Shown: one piece after another, positions 17,857-26,335 of the stretch
Position numbering within the stretch: the first letter of the stretch is position 1
Layout of the letters: every line of letters begins with the position of its first letter
NCBI GenBank assembly: GCA_937924755.1
Contig: CALEVZ010000017.1
Span: 40,532 to 104,531, forward strand
From: an uncultured bacterium
GTDB lineage: Bacteria; Acidobacteriota; Thermoanaerobaculia; Thermoanaerobaculales; Thermoanaerobaculaceae
Direction: 5' to 3'
Length of the DNA: 64,000 nt
Notes under the pieces: generated by a model
The model's input: only the letters and a program-made list of their open reading frames with translations
Told to the model about the DNA's origin: nothing
Databases searched by the model: none
Program-made: the position numbers and the translations under genes

Positions 17857-19464
17857 GTGTCGACGAAACAGCGGCTGGTGAGGGCGACCGGGGGAATGGC
17901 GGCGGTGACCGTGTTGAGCCGCCTCTCTGGCTGGGGGCGTGACAAGGCGGTGGCTGCCCTGTTCGGTGCCGGCATGGTGAGCGACGCCTTCATGGTGGCC
18001 TTTCGTATTCCCAACATGTTCCGGGCGTTGCTGGCGGAGGGGTCGCTGCACGCAGCCTTCGTGCCTGTGCTCGCCGGGCTGCGAGCCGGAGGGGACCAGC
18101 GCCGATTTCGGGAGTTCGTGGGCGCGATGGTGTCGCTGGCGCTGCTGGTGCTACCGCTGCTGGTGGTGGCGGGGGTGTGGGCCGCCCCGGCGCTGGTGCG
18201 TTTGGTCGCGGCACCCTTCCAGGGGGATCCCGAAAAGCTCGCCCTGACCGTCCGCCTGACACGCATCATGTTCCCCTACCTGGGCCTGATTTCTCTGGCG
18301 GCGCTGGCGCAAGGGGTGCTGAACACGGGGGGGCGCTTCCTCTTGCCGGCGGCCACGCCGGTGGCCCTCAACCTGGCCATCGTGGCGGGCGCCGTGACCG
18401 CCTCGGAGGGGTTCAGCGATCGCAGCGAGTGGCTGGCGGGTGGGGTTTTGCTCGGTGGGTTTTTGCAGTTCGCCATGCAGTGGTCCGCCTGCCGCCGCCT
18501 CGGCCTACCATTGGTGCCGGGACCCGGGGCGCTCAGCAACCCCCTCGTAGGTAGGGTGGTACGGCTGATGCTCCCAGGCTTGCCGAGCCTGGGGATCTAC
18601 CAGATCACGATTCTGCTCTCCACCCGCCTGGCCGCCAGCGTCGGCGAGGGCGCCGTGACCTGCCTTTATAACGCTGCCCGCCTCAACGAGCTGGTGTATG
18701 GCATCGTGGTCATCCAGTTGACCACCGCGGCGCTGCCCACGCTGGCAGCGCAGCGGGCCAGATCGCCCGAGGAGGCGCGCCGGACGCTGGCCTTCGTGCT
18801 GCGGTTGCTGTCGCTGGTGACCCTGCCAGCCGCCGCCCTCGGTGCTGTCCTGGCGCAACCCGCCGTGGGTTCGCTGCTGGGGGGCGGCAGGTATGGTCCG
18901 CAGGCGGTTCACATGACCGCCACGGCGCTGGTCATCTACTCCGTGGGGATGCCTTTTCTGGCGCTGACCAAGGTGCTGGGGGCAGCGTCGTTCGCCTGGC
19001 TCGACACCCGCACGCCGCTGTGGGGCGCTGCGGTCAACCTGGCCGTTTTTTCCGTGTGTGGGGTGCTGTGGACGGGGGCGCACGGGATTGCGGGGGTGGC
19101 CGGGGCGACCGTTGCAGGACAGCTCGCCAACGCGATGACGCTGCTGATTCTCAACGGGTTGGGGCGGAGACTCCCGGCCGCCGGCGAGGTCATTCCGGCG
19201 AGCCTGCGCCACCTGCTGGCGACGTCGGTGCTGGTTGCCGTAGCCTTGAGCCTAATGCGTCTGGCGCCGCCGCTGCTGGTCACCTCGGTGCGGTCACTGG
19301 CGATTCTGTCCGCCGTGGTGGTGGTGGCGGGAGCGGTATACCTCCTGGCCCTCAGGCTCTTGCATGCTCCCGAGCTCGCCGAGGCGGTGCAGCTGGTGCG
19401 ACGCCGGCGCAATGGGGCGGAAGGCAACTCCGCTGCCGCCAGCGAAGATGGGGTGCAGCGATGA
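17857..19464 (+). CDS. murJ: Lipid II flippase MurJ (MviN family)
   Basis: A 535-residue polytopic membrane protein of the MATE-like MVF family, with about 14 hydrophobic segments. MurJ flips lipid-linked peptidoglycan precursor across the inner membrane. Family landmarks are VLSRLSGWGRDKAVAALFGAG and DAFMVAFRIPNMFRALLAEG near the N-terminus, with charged residues lining the first helices. GALSNPLVGRVVRLMLPGLP follows in the middle. The GTG at 17857 is taken as the start because it directly follows a promoter-like element; the open frame extends ten codons further up. The stop overlaps dtd (ATGA). Confidence 0.9.
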   Translation: MSTKQRLVRATGGMAAVTVLSRLSGWGRDKAVAALFGAGMVSDAFMVAFRIPNMFRALLAEGSLHAAFVPVLAGLRAGGDQRRFREFVGAMVSLALLVLPLLVVAGVWAAPALVRLVAAPFQGDPEKLALTVRLTRIMFPYLGLISLAALAQGVLNTGGRFLLPAATPVALNLAIVAGAVTASEGFSDRSEWLAGGVLLGGFLQFAMQWSACRRLGLPLVPGPGALSNPLVGRVVRLMLPGLPSLGIYQITILLSTRLAASVGEGAVTCLYNAARLNELVYGIVVIQLTTAALPTLAAQRARSPEEARRTLAFVLRLLSLVTLPAAALGAVLAQPAVGSLLGGGRYGPQAVHMTATALVIYSVGMPFLALTKVLGAASFAWLDTRTPLWGAAVNLAVFSVCGVLWTGAHGIAGVAGATVAGQLANAMTLLILNGLGRRLPAAGEVIPASLRHLLATSVLVAVALSLMRLAPPLLVTSVRSLAILSAVVVVAGAVYLLALRLLHAPELAEAVQLVRRRRNGAEGNSAAASEDGVQR

Positions 19465-19931
19465 AGATCGTCATCCAGCGGGTTTCCCGCGCCCGGGTTG
19501 TGGTGGCGGGGCAAGAGGTGGGGTCCATTGGCCAGGGCCTGTTGCTGCTGGTGGGAGTGGAGCGCGGCGATGGCCCGGCGCAGGCGGAGCGGGCGGCGCA
19601 CCGCGTGGCGACGCTGCGGGTGTTCTCCGACGGCGAGGGGAAAATGAACCGGGGGCTCGACGAGGCGGGGGGAGAAGTGCTGGTAGTCTCGCAGTTCACC
19701 CTGGCCGGCTCGATCAGGCGAGGCCGGCGCCCGGACTTTTTCTCGGCGGCCCCGCCGGAGGAGGCACAGCCCCTGGTGCAGCGTCTCGTCGAGGAGCTTC
19801 GCCGGCGAGGGCTGCGCGTCGCCACCGGGAGCTTCGGCGCCATGATGGAGGTGGAACTGGTCAACGACGGACCAGTGACACTGATCTGGGAGGATCCCCC
19901 GGGCGACGACGTCAGGGCACCACGATCGTGA
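19461..19931 (+). CDS. dtd: D-aminoacyl-tRNA deacylase
   Basis: A 156-residue DTD that removes D-amino acids (and glycine) mischarged on tRNAs. It starts MKIVIQRVSRARV and carries the active-site SQFTL at residues 77-81 and the Gly-cisPro motif NDGPVT at 135-140. Translation is coupled to murJ by a four-base overlap. Its 3' end overlaps the 3' end of the convergent protease gene by 20 bases. Confidence 0.95.
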   Translation: MKIVIQRVSRARVVVAGQEVGSIGQGLLLLVGVERGDGPAQAERAAHRVATLRVFSDGEGKMNRGLDEAGGEVLVVSQFTLAGSIRRGRRPDFFSAAPPEEAQPLVQRLVEELRRRGLRVATGSFGAMMEVELVNDGPVTLIWEDPPGDDVRAPRS

Positions 19932-20895
19932 TCGGCTGCGGGGTGAAGCACAGAACGAAAATGGCCAGGCACAGCCACCCCACGCGAAGGCGCGTGGGGT
20001 CGAGGGGGTACTCCTCGTCCAGCACGCGCGGGTGACGGACTCCCATCACCAGGGCGATGATGGCCCAAATCCACCACCCTGTCCACACGAACCCCAGGCC
20101 CACCAGGACCAGGAGCAGGGGCCAGGCGGCGCGGCGGTGCCAGGCGCCGAACATGGCGTAGGTGATGTGGCCGCCGTCCAGCTGTCCGAAGGGCAACAGG
20201 TTGAGGGCGGTGACCAGGAGGCCCACCCAGGCCGCAAAGCCGGTGGGGTGGATGAGCAGATCCCCTCCGGCGGCCAGCTGGGGGTGGATCATTCCGCCGA
20301 CGGCTTTGAAGAGCAGTGGGTCGCCGTAGAGGATGTAGCCGGTCTCCGGCAACTTCGCCACCGGCTTCGACAGGGCGATACCCACCACGAGGAACGGCAG
20401 GGTGGCCACAAAACCGGCGATGGGTCCGGCCGCTCCCACATCCAGCAGCTCCCGCTTGCTGGCGATGGGGGTGCGAATGCGGATGAAGGCGCCCAGTGTC
20501 CCGATGCCCAGCGGGATGGGCAGGGGGAGGAAGTACGGCAAGGTGGCGTCCAGGCGGTGGCGCCGACAGGCCAGGTAGTGCCCCATCTCGTGGGCCAGCA
20601 GGATGATCATCAATGGCAGAGAGAACTGCAGGCCGGGATGGACGACACCGGGGTGCAGCAGGGTGCTGACGAGTCCGGTGGGCACAAAGCCTTCGGGAAG
20701 GCGGGCAAAAGAAATGCCCCCCACGAAGGTGGTGGACAGCAAAGTGGCGACGAAGAGGGCAACGTGCAGCCACAGCCGCCGAGGGGGCGGGGCAGGGGGG
20801 CGAAGGAGGAGGAATGGGAGCCCTCCCTCATTGCGCCAGTGAATAAGGGGTGACTGTCCGGCCACCTTAGGGCCTTCGCCGCGTCGCTCTGCCAC
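19912..20895 (-). CDS. Site-2 protease family membrane metalloprotease
   Basis: A 327-residue inner-membrane M50-type zinc protease. HEMGH at residues 102-106 provides the zinc ligands and the catalytic Glu. The second conserved motif, NLLPFGQLDGGH, lies at 232-243. About seven hydrophobic segments are visible. There is no PDZ domain, so it resembles the short S2P/SpoIVFB-like group. Such enzymes cleave membrane-anchored regulators; the target here is unknown. It is the last gene on the minus strand after the HU gene and overlaps dtd tail to tail. Confidence 0.88.
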   Translation of the reverse strand: MAERRGEGPKVAGQSPLIHWRNEGGLPFLLLRPPAPPPRRLWLHVALFVATLLSTTFVGGISFARLPEGFVPTGLVSTLLHPGVVHPGLQFSLPLMIILLAHEMGHYLACRRHRLDATLPYFLPLPIPLGIGTLGAFIRIRTPIASKRELLDVGAAGPIAGFVATLPFLVVGIALSKPVAKLPETGYILYGDPLLFKAVGGMIHPQLAAGGDLLIHPTGFAAWVGLLVTALNLLPFGQLDGGHITYAMFGAWHRRAAWPLLLVLVGLGFVWTGWWIWAIIALVMGVRHPRVLDEEYPLDPTRLRVGWLCLAIFVLCFTPQPITIVVP

Positions 20896-20970
20896 CGCCT
20901 GGCCTGTCCTGGGCTTCTGGAGAGAGAGGACTTACTCCCCGGACGTCGCGGCGCGTGGGAACGGCATCGC

Positions 20971-21240
20971 CTAGGCGATGACCCTGAGGGCCTTGCCCGG
21001 TTTGAACCGGATCGTCTTGCCGGGGGGGATGGGGACCTCGACGCCGGTCTTGGGGTTTCGGCCAATGCCCCGCTTGCGGTTTTTGACGATGAACACGCCA
21101 AACCCACGCAACTCGATGCGTTCGCCGTTGGCCAGCGCCTCCCGCATGGAATCGAAGATAACATTCACGGCGTCGCCTGCTTTGGCCTGCGGGATATCCA
21201 CCGCGTCCATCACCCTGCGCACGAGATCAGCTTTGATCAT
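20971..21240 (-). CDS. HU/IHF-family DNA-binding protein
   Basis: An 89-residue nucleoid protein with the HU/IHF fold. It has MIKADLVRRVMDAV, the helical pair around AVNVIFDSMREALANGERIELRGFG, and the DNA-binding arm RNPKTGVEVPIPPGKTIRFKPG. The arm sequence is closer to IHF-type than to HU-type. ATG 21240 is preceded by GGAGGGAGAG. The start overlaps the end of the MshEN gene by 14 bases, so the two are cotranscribed. Confidence 0.92.
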   Translation of the reverse strand: MIKADLVRRVMDAVDIPQAKAGDAVNVIFDSMREALANGERIELRGFGVFIVKNRKRGIGRNPKTGVEVPIPPGKTIRFKPGKALRVIA

Positions 21241-22411
21241 CTCTCCCTCCGTCCTTCGGGAGCGCAACCCTAGAGCGACCTTTGCCCGCTGTCAAGCGAG
21301 CCCGCATCTTCTTGCGCAGCACCAGCACCTCCAGCGCCAGGCCCGCCAGTGCAGCGGCTTCCCGGGCCAGCGGCATGGAAATTCCAGCGACGCCGGCAGG
21401 CCCGTTATCCAGCCACAAAAATCCGGCGGGCTTGCCCCGCACCACCAGCGGCACGATCACTGCGCCGCCGGGCGGCGGGGTGCCCAGCGCGGCGAGCACA
21501 ATGTCGTTGCCCTCACCGCCGACCACCGGTCCGCTATGCAAGGCAGCACCGGCGGCAAGGTTGAAAAACACCGAGGGACGATCCAGGGCGAGGGACATTT
21601 CGGCGACGCGCTGCTCCGCGCCTTCGTCGCCGCCCCGGATCGCCCAGCCGGAAACCTTGCCCTGGTGGAGTGCGAACAGGGCGGTGCGCGCCACCTGCGG
21701 GGCGAAAAAGCTCAGAAGGGCGTCGGCGATCTGCTCGCGCTCCGACGCTTGGGCCAGTTCATCGGCGAGCTGTTCCAACGACCCGGGGGCCTCGCGGCGG
21801 GGGGCGGCGGGAGTCGCGAGGGGCTCGAGACCAGGAAACCTGGCGGCGGCGTGACGGGTGGCCGGAGCGGGAACGAAATCCATGGCCTGGAAAGCTTCCT
21901 GGGGAGGGGCCGAGACGCGCCAAAACTGGCTCCACCGGCGGTGGCGCGAGCGCGGCGGCCCCGGGGATGGGGCGTCGGCAGCCCGGGGACGAACCGCCGG
22001 GATGGCCAGCGCGGCCGTCAGCGCCGCCTCGGTGGCCACGTGCGGCCGCACGACGAGCCCGGTAAGCGACGAAATCTCCTCGATCAGGGCCGCGTCGTTG
22101 GGGTTGGCGGTGGCCACGTCGAGCACCTTGCCACGGCGGTTGAACGGGATGACCAGGTGGCGTCGACTGAACGCCTCGGGGAGGAGGGTGCGCACCTCGG
22201 TGGGAGCCGTGGCCAGCTCCAGGGCGCGTGCGGCCGGACACCGACTTTGCTCCGCTAGCGCCTCCAGCAACTGGGCCTCGTTGATGAAGCCGAGGCGCAC
22301 TAGCCAGGTGCCGAGGCGCCCCCCCTGCCGACGGCAGGCCTCCAGGCCGCTGCGCAGTTGGTCGGTGGTGAGAACGCCCTTGGCGGTTAGAATCTCCCCG
22401 AGCCGAGGCAT
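21227..22411 (-). CDS. MshEN (c-di-GMP-type) domain protein with GAF-like C-terminus
   Basis: A 394-residue protein. The N-terminal domain is a GspE_N/MshEN module with two tandem 24-residue motifs of the form RLGxxLxxxG-x6-LxxxLxxQ. The first is at residues 3-26, with its last position Cys instead of Gln. The second, perfect, copy is at 32-55. In MshE this double motif binds c-di-GMP. A Pro/Arg-rich linker (about 130-200) leads to a GAF-like domain (about 210-385). There is no ATPase domain, so it is a stand-alone receptor rather than a pilus or secretion motor. GGAGG lies nine bases before the ATG. It is cotranscribed with the HU-type gene. Confidence 0.75.
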   Translation of the reverse strand: MPRLGEILTAKGVLTTDQLRSGLEACRRQGGRLGTWLVRLGFINEAQLLEALAEQSRCPAARALELATAPTEVRTLLPEAFSRRHLVIPFNRRGKVLDVATANPNDAALIEEISSLTGLVVRPHVATEAALTAALAIPAVRPRAADAPSPGPPRSRHRRWSQFWRVSAPPQEAFQAMDFVPAPATRHAAARFPGLEPLATPAAPRREAPGSLEQLADELAQASEREQIADALLSFFAPQVARTALFALHQGKVSGWAIRGGDEGAEQRVAEMSLALDRPSVFFNLAAGAALHSGPVVGGEGNDIVLAALGTPPPGGAVIVPLVVRGKPAGFLWLDNGPAGVAGISMPLAREAAALAGLALEVLVLRKKMRARLTAGKGRSRVALPKDGGRDDQS

Positions 22412-22578
22412 GTTGCCTGCGCCTCCTTCCGTGCCTGTCGAGTATAGCCTTCGTTCCCCGCTGCGATGCCTTCGAGGGAGGACGGAGCGAGACTGCGAGG
22501 CGCCCGGGAGGCTGGAAGAAGCTGGGTTTCGATGGTTTCTCGAGGATGTCGGTCGGGCCGGAGGAGGAAGCGGGGCCG

Positions 22579-23043
22579 TCAGCTGCCCTCGACCGGGAGA
22601 AACATGACCGTGGCGTCTTCCCCGTCAGAGTAGTAGCGACGACGGCGGCCCAGCACCTGGTAGCCGAGGCGGCGATAGAGGAGGAAGGCGGACCGGTTGG
22701 ACGGTCGCACCTCAAGGACGAGACCCCTGCCACCCTGGCGCCTGGCTTCGGCGAGCGCCATGTCCAGCAGCGAGGTGGCGAGCCCCTGGCGCTGGTAGAC
22801 GGGGTGGGTAGCGACCTTCAAGATGTGCAGCTCGTCCACCTGCCAACAGGCGAAGAGATACGCGGCCATGGCGCCGTAGTGGTCGACGATGACGCGCTGG
22901 AAGCGAAAGGGCTGACCCATCTCCTGCAAAAAGAGGTGGCGCGGCCAGGGGTCGGGAAACAGCTGGGCCTCCAGGGCCGCCACGGCGGCGATGTCCTCCA
23001 CCCGGGCCGGCCGCACCAGCAGTCCCTCGGGAATGGCTGCCAC
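22579..23043 (-). CDS. rimI: Ribosomal-protein-alanine N-acetyltransferase RimI
   Basis: A 154-residue GNAT acetyltransferase. It has the RimI-typical LEAQLFPDPWPRHLF and ILKVATHPVYQRQGLATSLL, the acetyl-CoA loop with QRQGLA. It ends with EVRPSNRSAFLLYRRLGYQVLGRRRRYY. It follows tsaB, the usual partner. Two GTG codons compete: 23049 overlaps the tsaB stop (GTGA) but sits one base from GGAGG, while 23043 has seven-base spacing and is preferred. Confidence 0.92.
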   Translation of the reverse strand: MAAIPEGLLVRPARVEDIAAVAALEAQLFPDPWPRHLFLQEMGQPFRFQRVIVDHYGAMAAYLFACWQVDELHILKVATHPVYQRQGLATSLLDMALAEARRQGGRGLVLEVRPSNRSAFLLYRRLGYQVLGRRRRYYSDGEDATVMFLPVEGS

Positions 23044-23045
23044 GG

Positions 23046-23681
23046 TCACACCTCCCTGGCCCGGGGGAGGGCCGGGGGCGGCTCGAAGTAAGTGGGCGCC
23101 AGTGTCGCCTCATCGCAATCGGCGAGGCCTGCAACCAGGGTGAGGAGGGCCTCGGCCGCCGACATGTTGGACGGGGCCAGGGGGACTCCAGCGGGGAGCA
23201 ACAGACCGGTTGGGGCAATGACTGGAACCGAACCGCCCACCAGGGCGCTGACCGGCAGGACGACGATGTCCCCAGTGGCTTCGGGAAGCCCGGTGCGGCG
23301 AGTGAAAGGCTGAGCGTACACCTCACCCCGACGGGCCGGCTGGACTGCTAAGACGTGATCCGCCGAGGTGCGGGCGGCCTGGGCCAGCAGGGAGGAGAAC
23401 CCGTGGGCCGGAATGCCGGCGCCCCTGGCGATTCCCTGGACGGTGGCGAGGGCGACGCGCACCCCCGTGAAGGAACCAGGTCCGCGAGTTGCCACCACCG
23501 CGCCGAGCTGACCGGGAGCCAGACCGGCGCTGCGCAGCAGGAGGTCCACGGCGCCAACGATGAGGTCGGAGCGCGGCGCCGGGCCCGCCAGGGCGATGAG
23601 GCTGACCGTCGCACCGGGCTCGTGCCGCAGCGCCATTTCGAGGCGCGGGCCGCAGGCGGAAATCGCCAGGACGATGTCCAC
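23046..23681 (-). CDS. tsaB: tRNA threonylcarbamoyladenosine biosynthesis protein TsaB
   Basis: A 211-residue ASKHA-fold protein that scaffolds the TsaD/TsaE complex making t6A37 in tRNAs. It has the N-terminal strand DIVLAISACGPRLEMAL, where the usual LDTS is changed to ISAC. The signature VVATRGPGSFTGVRVALATV is at about residues 82-101. The GTG at 23681 gives a typical length; the frame is open 19 codons further toward the divergent mutS promoter. It forms a tsaB-rimI operon. Confidence 0.9.
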   Translation of the reverse strand: MDIVLAISACGPRLEMALRHEPGATVSLIALAGPAPRSDLIVGAVDLLLRSAGLAPGQLGAVVATRGPGSFTGVRVALATVQGIARGAGIPAHGFSSLLAQAARTSADHVLAVQPARRGEVYAQPFTRRTGLPEATGDIVVLPVSALVGGSVPVIAPTGLLLPAGVPLAPSNMSAAEALLTLVAGLADCDEATLAPTYFEPPPALPRAREV

Positions 23682-23733
23682 ATCTTCAGTTTCATCCGCC
23701 GCGCGGCCACCGTCAAGCACGACCTTCGAAGGG

Positions 23734-23739
23734 TACAAT
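23734..23739 (+). promoter_or_regulatory. Candidate -10 element of mutS, near-leaderless
   Basis: TACAAT at 23734-23739 ends ten bases before the mutS ATG at 23750, so the mRNA leader would be only a few bases. No ribosome site is visible in that gap and the -35 region is weak. Confidence 0.35.
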
Positions 23740-23749
23740 TTCGCCGGTC

Positions 23750-26335
23750 ATGAAGCAGACGCCGATGCTGCAGCAGTATCTGGAGCTCAAGGCGAAAGTG
23801 CCGGATGCCGTGCTGCTTTATCGGCTCGGTGACTTCTACGAACTCTTCTTCGAGGATGCCGAAATCGCGGCGCCGCTGCTGGGCGTGGTTCTCACCCGCC
23901 GCCGGCACAACGACCAGGTAACTTCGCCCATGTGTGGCGTTCCCCACCACGCCCTGGCGTCCTACGCACGCAAGCTCCTGGACGCCGGTCTCAAGGTGGC
24001 AGTGGCGGAACAGGTGGAGGAAGCGGGGGGGGTGGGGGGTCTGGTGAGGCGGGAGATCGTCCGCGTTCTGACGCCCGGTACGGTTACCGAACCCGAGCTG
24101 TTGGGCGGCGGTGAGCGCCGGTGGATCGCCGCCGTCGTGCGTCTGCGCAGCGAGGTGGTGGTGGCCTATCTCGATGCCGCGGCGGGTGAGGTGGGAGGTG
24201 CGGTGGCGCGCGGGTCAGTCGAGGCCACCGAGCTGCTCGCCCAGCTGCGTCCGGTCGAGCTGCTGCTGCCGGAGGGTGGGCAGGGAGCGGACGGTCTGTG
24301 GCCCCCAGACCTGCCGCCGCCGGTGGTGGCCTTGCGGCCGCCCTCGTGGTTCGAGCCCGAGCGGGGCGTTCGGATCCTCTGTCGCGCCCTGGGGGTGGGG
24401 AGCCTGCGCGCCTTCGCGTTGGCGCCCGACGAACCGCTGACCGGGGCCGCCGGCGCGCTGCTCGCCTATCTCGAAGAGACCCAGGGTGCACCGCCCCGCC
24501 ACCTGACCGGGTTTACGCGACGGCAAGCGGGTGACGATCTGATCCTCGACGCGGCTACCGTAAGAAACCTGGAGCTGCTCAAAGACGTGGGCGGCGAGCG
24601 GCACGGCTCCCTGGCCCACGTCCTGGATGCGACGGTCACCGCCATGGGGTCACGGCGGCTGCGGGAGTGGCTGCTGCGTCCCCTGGGCGAGGCGGCAGCC
24701 GCCGCCGACCGCCACAGCGCAGTGGCGATCCTGGTCGAAGATGCCGGGCTGCTGGTGGCGTTGCGCGACGGCTTGCGCAGAATCGGCGATCTAGAGCGCC
24801 TGGCGGCTCGCCTGGGGCTCGCCCAGGCGCGACCTGGCGAGCTGGTGGCCTTGCGCAACGCCCTGGGCCAGCTGCCCGGGCTACGGCGACTGCTGGTGGA
24901 GGCGCCGGCCGCCCTGCTGGCCTCCCTGGGTGGCCAGGTGGATTGCCTTCATGAGCTGCGAGAGGAACTCGAGCGCACCCTGGCGGCCGAACCTCCGGCG
25001 CTCGTCGGGCCAGGCACCATCCGCGGCGGCCGGGATGCCGAGCTGGATGAGGCTCGCGCCCTGGCGCGGGGGGGTAAGGAAGTCCTGGGCGAGTTGGAGG
25101 CGAGAGAGCGGCAGCGCACCGGCATCCCGACCCTGAAGGTGAGGTACAACCGACTCTTCGGTTACGCTTTCGAGGTTTCCAACGCCCACCTCGGCAAGGT
25201 CCCGACCGACTACGTACGCCGCCAGACACTGGCCGGTGGCGAGCGCTTCACCACCCCGGAACTCGAGGAGCTGGAACGCAAGATCACCACCGCCGAGGCG
25301 CGCGCCCAGGAACGTGAAGGGGAGTTGTACCGGGGATTGGTCCAATTCTGCGCCGAGTACGCCCAGCGGGTAGCCACCACCGCCCGTGCTCTGGCCGAGG
25401 CGGACGTGCTGGCCGCCTTTGCCGAGCGCGCCCGCAAGTGGTCCTATGTGCGCCCCCGGCTCGTCTCCGAGCCGCGCATCCGCTTGCAAGGGTCGCGCCA
25501 CCCGGTGATCGAGCAGTTGTCGCGCGCCGCCTTTGTGCCCAACGACGTGGAGCTGGATGCCGAGCACCGCCAAATCTTGATGCTCACCGGCCCCAACATG
25601 GGCGGCAAGTCCACCTACCTGCGGCAGGTGGCGCTGGCGGTGATCATGGCCAGGGCAGGCTCGTTCGTGGCTGCAGAGGAGGCGGAAATTGGGGAGATCG
25701 ACCGCGTCTTCACCCGCGTGGGGGCCGCCGACGACATCGCCCGCGGCGAGTCGACCTTCATGGTGGAGATGACCGAGGTGGCGCACATCCTGCGCCACGC
25801 CACCTCCCGCTCCCTGGTAATCTTGGATGAGGTGGGGCGGGGGACCGCCACCTTCGATGGGCTGTCGCTGGCCTGGGCGGTGGTGGAGGCGTTGCACGAC
25901 CCCCCCGCCGGCGGTGGCGCGCGGCCCCTGGTGCTTTTCGCCACTCACTATCACGAGTTGACCGACCTGGCTCATCGCCTGGAGCGCGTCGTGAACGCCT
26001 CGCTGGCCGTGAAGGAGTGGCAGGGTCAGGTGATCTTTCTGCACCGCGTGGTGCCCGGCCCGGCGGATCGTTCCTACGGCATCCACGTGGCGCGCCTGGC
26101 AGGGGTGCCGGCGGCGGTGTGTCGGCGGGCCGAGCAGGTGCTGCGCCAGCTGGAGCGGCAGGAGCTCAAGGTGCTGGACGCCGCCCGACCCCTGGAGGGA
26201 CCGCGGCAGCTGTCGCTCTTTCCCCCGCCGGAGGAGGCGGTGGCCGAGCGGCTCAGGCGCCTCAACCTGGACAGCCTCACCCCCCTGGACGCTCTCAACC
26301 TATTGGCGGCACTCAAGAAGGAGGTGGAGGAGTGA
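23750..26335 (+). CDS. mutS: DNA mismatch repair protein MutS
   Basis: An 861-residue MutS of the MutS1 type. The mismatch-wedge motif F-Y-E (Phe29, Glu31) lies in LGDFYELFFED. Connector, lever and clamp domains follow. The ATPase carries Walker A GPNMGGKST at residues 614-622, Walker B LVILDEVGRGT and the conserved FATHYHEL. The C-terminal helix-turn-helix dimer region ends in LLAALKKEVEE. The ATG lies just downstream of TACAAT. Its stop overlaps the nagZ-like gene (GTGA). Confidence 0.96.
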   Translation: MKQTPMLQQYLELKAKVPDAVLLYRLGDFYELFFEDAEIAAPLLGVVLTRRRHNDQVTSPMCGVPHHALASYARKLLDAGLKVAVAEQVEEAGGVGGLVRREIVRVLTPGTVTEPELLGGGERRWIAAVVRLRSEVVVAYLDAAAGEVGGAVARGSVEATELLAQLRPVELLLPEGGQGADGLWPPDLPPPVVALRPPSWFEPERGVRILCRALGVGSLRAFALAPDEPLTGAAGALLAYLEETQGAPPRHLTGFTRRQAGDDLILDAATVRNLELLKDVGGERHGSLAHVLDATVTAMGSRRLREWLLRPLGEAAAAADRHSAVAILVEDAGLLVALRDGLRRIGDLERLAARLGLAQARPGELVALRNALGQLPGLRRLLVEAPAALLASLGGQVDCLHELREELERTLAAEPPALVGPGTIRGGRDAELDEARALARGGKEVLGELEARERQRTGIPTLKVRYNRLFGYAFEVSNAHLGKVPTDYVRRQTLAGGERFTTPELEELERKITTAEARAQEREGELYRGLVQFCAEYAQRVATTARALAEADVLAAFAERARKWSYVRPRLVSEPRIRLQGSRHPVIEQLSRAAFVPNDVELDAEHRQILMLTGPNMGGKSTYLRQVALAVIMARAGSFVAAEEAEIGEIDRVFTRVGAADDIARGESTFMVEMTEVAHILRHATSRSLVILDEVGRGTATFDGLSLAWAVVEALHDPPAGGGARPLVLFATHYHELTDLAHRLERVVNASLAVKEWQGQVIFLHRVVPGPADRSYGIHVARLAGVPAAVCRRAEQVLRQLERQELKVLDAARPLEGPRQLSLFPPPEEAVAERLRRLNLDSLTPLDALNLLAALKKEVEE

